Shown here: in pieces, positions 7,234 to 9,965 of the stretch | Layout of the letters: each line of letters begins with the position of its first letter | How positions within the stretch are numbered: position 1 is the first letter of the stretch | The notes under the pieces: generated by a model | Told to the model about the DNA's origin: nothing | Database searches by the model: none | What the model saw: only the letters and a program-made list of their open reading frames with translations | Assembly: GCA_002501205.1 (NCBI GenBank) | Contig: DLRW01000059.1 | Location: forward strand, 1 to 9,965 | Length of the DNA: 9,965 nt | Reading direction: 5' to 3' | From: Flavobacteriales bacterium UBA7878 | Lineage (GTDB): Bacteria; Bacteroidota; Bacteroidia; Flavobacteriales; Schleiferiaceae | Translations under genes and position numbers: made by a program

Positions 7234-8361
7234 ATGAAAACAGCATTAATTACCGGAATTACGGGCCAGGACGGTTCATACCTTGCTGAGTTATTGTTAG
7301 AGAAAGGGTACATGGTTCATGGAATCAAAAGGAGGTCATCCTTATTCAATACCGATCGTATTGACCATTTGTACCAAGATCCACATGATCCTAAGCAGAG
7401 ACTTAAACTTCATTATGGAGATTTAACCGACTCCATGAATTTAACTCGGATTATCCAGGAGGTTCAACCGGATGAAATTTACAATTTGGGAGCGATGTCC
7501 CATGTTAAAGTTTCTTTTGAGTCGCCCGAATATGTGGGTAATGTAGATGGACTTGGAACTTTAAGAATCCTGGAAGCGGTAAGGCTTTTGGGCTTAAGCG
7601 AGAAAACGAAAATCTACCAGGCTTCAACCTCCGAACTGTATGGAGGGATGCCGGAAAATAAAAATGAGAAGGGTTTTTATGATGAGAACTCTCCATTTTA
7701 TCCTCGATCGCCTTATGGTGTGGCCAAAATCTATGGTTTCTGGATTACCAAAAATTACCGTGAGGCTTACAATATGTATGCTTGCAACGGGATATTGTTT
7801 AACCATGAATCACCCAGAAGAGGGGAGACCTTCGTAACCCGTAAGATCACCAGAGCTGTTTCAAAAATTGCCTTAGGACTTCAGGATAAAGTATATCTGG
7901 GTAACCTGGATGCAAAGCGCGATTGGGGGCATGCCAAAGATTATGTTCGCATGATGTGGATGATTTTGCAGGCCGATCAAGCTGAGGATTGGGTTATTGC
8001 TACCGGTATTACCACCACGGTTCGAGATTTCGTGAAAATGGCATTTGCCGAGGTGGGCATTAGCTTGCGATTTGAAGGAAGTGGTGTAGATGAGAAAGCT
8101 TTTGTAACTGCTTGTGATCATCCAAAATTTCAATTGGAAATAGGCAAAGAAGTACTTTCCGTAGATCCTTCTTATTTCCGCCCAACTGAAGTGGATTTGT
8201 TGATTGGTGATCCTTCCAAAGCGAAAGATAAATTAGGCTGGGTTCCCGAATATGACCTTCAGGCTTTGGTTAAAGATATGATGGAAAGCGATGTTAAATT
8301 GATGCAGAAAGACATCGATCTATTAAAGGCAGGCCATAAAGTCTTAAAACAAGAAGAGTAA
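7234..8361 (+). CDS. gmd: GDP-mannose 4,6-dehydratase
   Basis: This 375-residue extended SDR is the first enzyme of GDP-L-fucose synthesis, turning GDP-mannose into GDP-4-keto-6-deoxy-mannose. It shows TGITGQDGSYLAELLL (7-22) for nucleotide binding, IKRRSSLFNTDRIDHLY (31-47), STSELYG (131-137) with catalytic T132 and E134, and YGVAK (161-165) with Y161 and K165. FNHESPRRGETFVTRKITR (189-207) is the highly conserved Gmd segment, and RDWGHAKDYV follows. The usual AAQSHV reads GAMSHV (86-91), which looks like a tolerated variant. Its length is normal for the family. The start sits 2 nt after the fcl stop, so the two are a translational pair. Other 6-deoxy sugars, such as D-rhamnose or perosamine, also begin with Gmd, but fcl next door points to L-fucose. 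Confidence 0.97.
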   Translation: MKTALITGITGQDGSYLAELLLEKGYMVHGIKRRSSLFNTDRIDHLYQDPHDPKQRLKLHYGDLTDSMNLTRIIQEVQPDEIYNLGAMSHVKVSFESPEYVGNVDGLGTLRILEAVRLLGLSEKTKIYQASTSELYGGMPENKNEKGFYDENSPFYPRSPYGVAKIYGFWITKNYREAYNMYACNGILFNHESPRRGETFVTRKITRAVSKIALGLQDKVYLGNLDAKRDWGHAKDYVRMMWMILQADQAEDWVIATGITTTVRDFVKMAFAEVGISLRFEGSGVDEKAFVTACDHPKFQLEIGKEVLSVDPSYFRPTEVDLLIGDPSKAKDKLGWVPEYDLQALVKDMMESDVKLMQKDIDLLKAGHKVLKQEE

Positions 8362-8367
8362 AAGACA

Positions 8368-9516
8368 ATGTCTTCGCAAAGAAAATTGGTCATACTAAAT
8401 CAAGCGGCAAATTACCTAACGATAGGATTTGCCAATGCTTTCCAGCAAGAGTTTGATGAGGTAGTTTTAATTAGCGGTAGCGTTCACGTTCAGGGAGAGG
8501 AACTGGATAGCAGAATTAAGTTTCATACCATCAATCGGTGGTATGAGAGTCCAGCCTCCAAGAAAATGAAGTCATACCTCTTAGCAATGCTCAAGATGTG
8601 GTGGCTTTTAATGACCAAATATCGCAAGCATGAAGTGTTTTTTGTATCGGTTCCTCCAATGGGATACTTGTTGAATATCTTCTTGCCGCATCGCTTTAGT
8701 ATGGTAATTTGGGATGTGTATCCTGATGTGTTCCAGATTACTGGAATGAAACAGGATCATCCGGTTTACCGAATTTGGTCCTGGCTAAACCGTAAGTCTT
8801 TTAAAAAGGCCTACCGTTTATTTACCATTAGTGAAAAGATGGCGGAATTGCTGCATCAATATGTAGATCCTGCCAAGGTAATTGTACAGCCAATCTGGTC
8901 CATTTTTCAAGAGAATGAAAAGGTATCTAAGGCAGATAATCCTTTCATCAAAGAACATAATCTCCAGGGCAAGTTTATTGTCCAATATTCCGGAAATATT
9001 GGCCTAACCCACAATGTAGAGGCCATGGTTGATATTGCTGAATTGCTGCAGAGTGAACCTAATATTCTCTTTCAGATTATTGGGAGAGGTCCGCGAAAAG
9101 CCGTTTTGGAGAAGGTCGTGCAAGAGCGTCAATTACCCAATTGCATGTTCTTACCTTTTCAATCGGATGAAATGTTTCCCTATTCATTGGGAGCGGCAGA
9201 TATGGGAGTGGTAATTCTGGATGAATCTACCAGTAAAGGAAGTGTACCCAGCAAGTCTTACAATTTAATGTCTTACGGGATTCCCTCTTTGTACATCGCT
9301 TCAGATGATAGTCAGTTAAACGTATATGCCCAAAGGTTTGCTCATGCCTTTTGTTATAACAAATCGCAATTGCAAGCGGCGGCAGACAGTATATTAAAGT
9401 TGTCACAGGATAGGGAACTCTGGAAGCAAATGTCTATAGCATCGGAAGAGGCAGCGGGGCATTTTAAGCGTTCCAATGCAGATAAATTTGTTGAATTATA
9501 CCTTCAATCGAGCTAG
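8368..9516 (+). CDS. WbuB/WcaI-like GT-B glycosyltransferase
   Basis: This 382-residue protein resembles the WbuB/WcaI-type branch of GT4. It shows DVYPD (116-120) between the two Rossmann domains, FTISEKMAELL (152-162), the donor-domain strand IVQYSGNIGLTHNVE (204-218), FQIIGRGP (235-242) and SVPSKSYNLMSYG (292-304). In that branch VPSK-x-Y-x-LM-x-x-G replaces the standard EX7E donor site: E286 is present but the residue eight later is P294. A hydrophobic stretch around 70-81 and another around 98-107 could make it peripheral to the membrane, but neither is a clear span. WbuB homologues are assigned to L-FucNAc transfer in some O-antigens. With fcl and gmd directly upstream, L-fucosyl transfer is a reasonable guess, unproven. 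The gene follows gmd by 6 nt. Confidence 0.85.
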   Translation: MSSQRKLVILNQAANYLTIGFANAFQQEFDEVVLISGSVHVQGEELDSRIKFHTINRWYESPASKKMKSYLLAMLKMWWLLMTKYRKHEVFFVSVPPMGYLLNIFLPHRFSMVIWDVYPDVFQITGMKQDHPVYRIWSWLNRKSFKKAYRLFTISEKMAELLHQYVDPAKVIVQPIWSIFQENEKVSKADNPFIKEHNLQGKFIVQYSGNIGLTHNVEAMVDIAELLQSEPNILFQIIGRGPRKAVLEKVVQERQLPNCMFLPFQSDEMFPYSLGAADMGVVILDESTSKGSVPSKSYNLMSYGIPSLYIASDDSQLNVYAQRFAHAFCYNKSQLQAAADSILKLSQDRELWKQMSIASEEAAGHFKRSNADKFVELYLQSS

Positions 9517-9518
9517 CC

Positions 9519-9965
9519 GTGAAACAAGCCCTTCTGGATAATATAAAGAATATTCCAGGCTGGAAAAGCGCTCGGAAAATCCTGGTTTTATCGGTTGACG
9601 ATTACGGTAATGTTCGCCTCGATTCCCAAAAGGCTCGAAAAGCTATGAATGAGGCCGGACTTAAGGTATTGAGTCGTTTTGATGCTTATGATACCTTAGA
9701 ATCTCGCAGAGACCTTGAGATGTTGTATGAGGTATTAGATTCGGTTCGCGATAGCAAAGAGCGTGCGGCAGTCTTTACTCCCTTCGCTATGCCCGCTAAT
9801 ATCAACTTTGAGGCTATGGCGGAGCAAGACTATCAAAGCTACATCCCCGAAAATCTGCCAGAAACCTACAGGAAATTGGAGGCCCTTCAGCCAAAAGCTT
9901 ATCAAGGAGCCTGGGATTTATGGCAAGAGGGCATCGAAAAAGCTTTGATGGTACCTCAATTTCAC
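9519..9965 (+). CDS. Second CE4-like polysaccharide deacetylase homologue, 3'-truncated by window edge
   Basis: The gene starts at GTG 9519, two bases after the preceding stop, and stays open through the last base, giving 149 codons. The first in-frame ATG lies after the catalytic Asp pair, so GTG is the best start. The N-terminus carries the beta strand KILVLSVDDYG with the DD motif of NodB-fold deacetylases. Then come RFDA, an LYEVL helix, an FTPFAMPANINF strand and, at the window's last codons, PQFH. That His aligns with the first His of the HGREH metal site in the gene at 1-1046, which is cut off here. Only about 25 residues precede the Asp pair and they are charged, so there is no signal peptide. 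The protein probably acts in the cytoplasm. It is a diverged paralogue of the first gene. Activity and substrate are unknown. Confidence 0.72.
   Translation, partial: MKQALLDNIKNIPGWKSARKILVLSVDDYGNVRLDSQKARKAMNEAGLKVLSRFDAYDTLESRRDLEMLYEVLDSVRDSKERAAVFTPFAMPANINFEAMAEQDYQSYIPENLPETYRKLEALQPKAYQGAWDLWQEGIEKALMVPQFH

Noticed and set aside
7873..8133. Minus-strand open frame of 86 codons
   Set aside because: It is antisense to the conserved part of gmd, has no recognisable motif, and is a shadow of that gene.
9763..9948. Plus-strand open frame of 61 codons near the end
   Set aside because: It lies in another frame of the CE4-like gene starting at GTG 9519, whose frame holds the conserved motifs.
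1..9965. A defence system, mobile element or non-polysaccharide novel system
   Set aside because: Every open gene is accounted for by polysaccharide enzyme families; there are no transposases, integrases, terminal repeats, nucleases or CRISPR-like repeats.

Overview
The window is a stretch of a cell-surface polysaccharide (O-antigen, capsule or exopolysaccharide) biosynthesis locus. All nine genes lie on the + strand, tightly packed. The organism looks like a Bacteroidota, probably an environmental flavobacterium-like lineage. The reasons are the AT-rich coding sequence, the near absence of Shine-Dalgarno sequences at plausible spacing before the starts, and sugar-nucleotide enzymes that read like Bacteroidota versions. 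This assignment is an impression from the protein sequences and not a database result. No RNA gene, insertion sequence, CRISPR array or phage gene is visible.

Layout: (1) a carbohydrate esterase 4-like (NodB-fold) polysaccharide deacetylase homologue, cut at its 5' end by the window edge; (2) an AsnB-type glutamine-dependent amidotransferase starting 3 nt later; then a 91-nt non-coding gap, the only sizeable one in the window; (3) a UDP-glucuronate 4-epimerase-type SDR; (4) and (5) two GT4-type glycosyltransferases joined by an ATGA stop/start overlap; (6) GDP-L-fucose synthase (fcl) and (7) GDP-mannose 4,6-dehydratase (gmd), the complete GDP-mannose to GDP-L-fucose route; (8) a third GT-B glycosyltransferase of the WbuB/WcaI-like type; (9) a second CE4-like deacetylase homologue starting at GTG 9519 and cut by the 3' window edge.

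How they work together (inference from families): gene 3 would supply UDP-galacturonate, genes 6 and 7 GDP-L-fucose, and genes 4, 5 and 8 would assemble these and other sugars on a lipid carrier. Gene 2 may amidate a uronic acid, as AsnB homologues in other O-antigen loci are thought to do, and the two CE4-like proteins may remove acyl groups. Initiating transferase, flippase, polymerase, UDP-glucose dehydrogenase and GDP-mannose supply genes are not in the window.

The most interesting points are that genes 1 and 9 are diverged paralogues at either end of the cassette, that gene 9 has no room for a signal peptide and so may be a cytoplasmic deacetylase, and that an AsnB-like amidotransferase sits beside a uronate epimerase.
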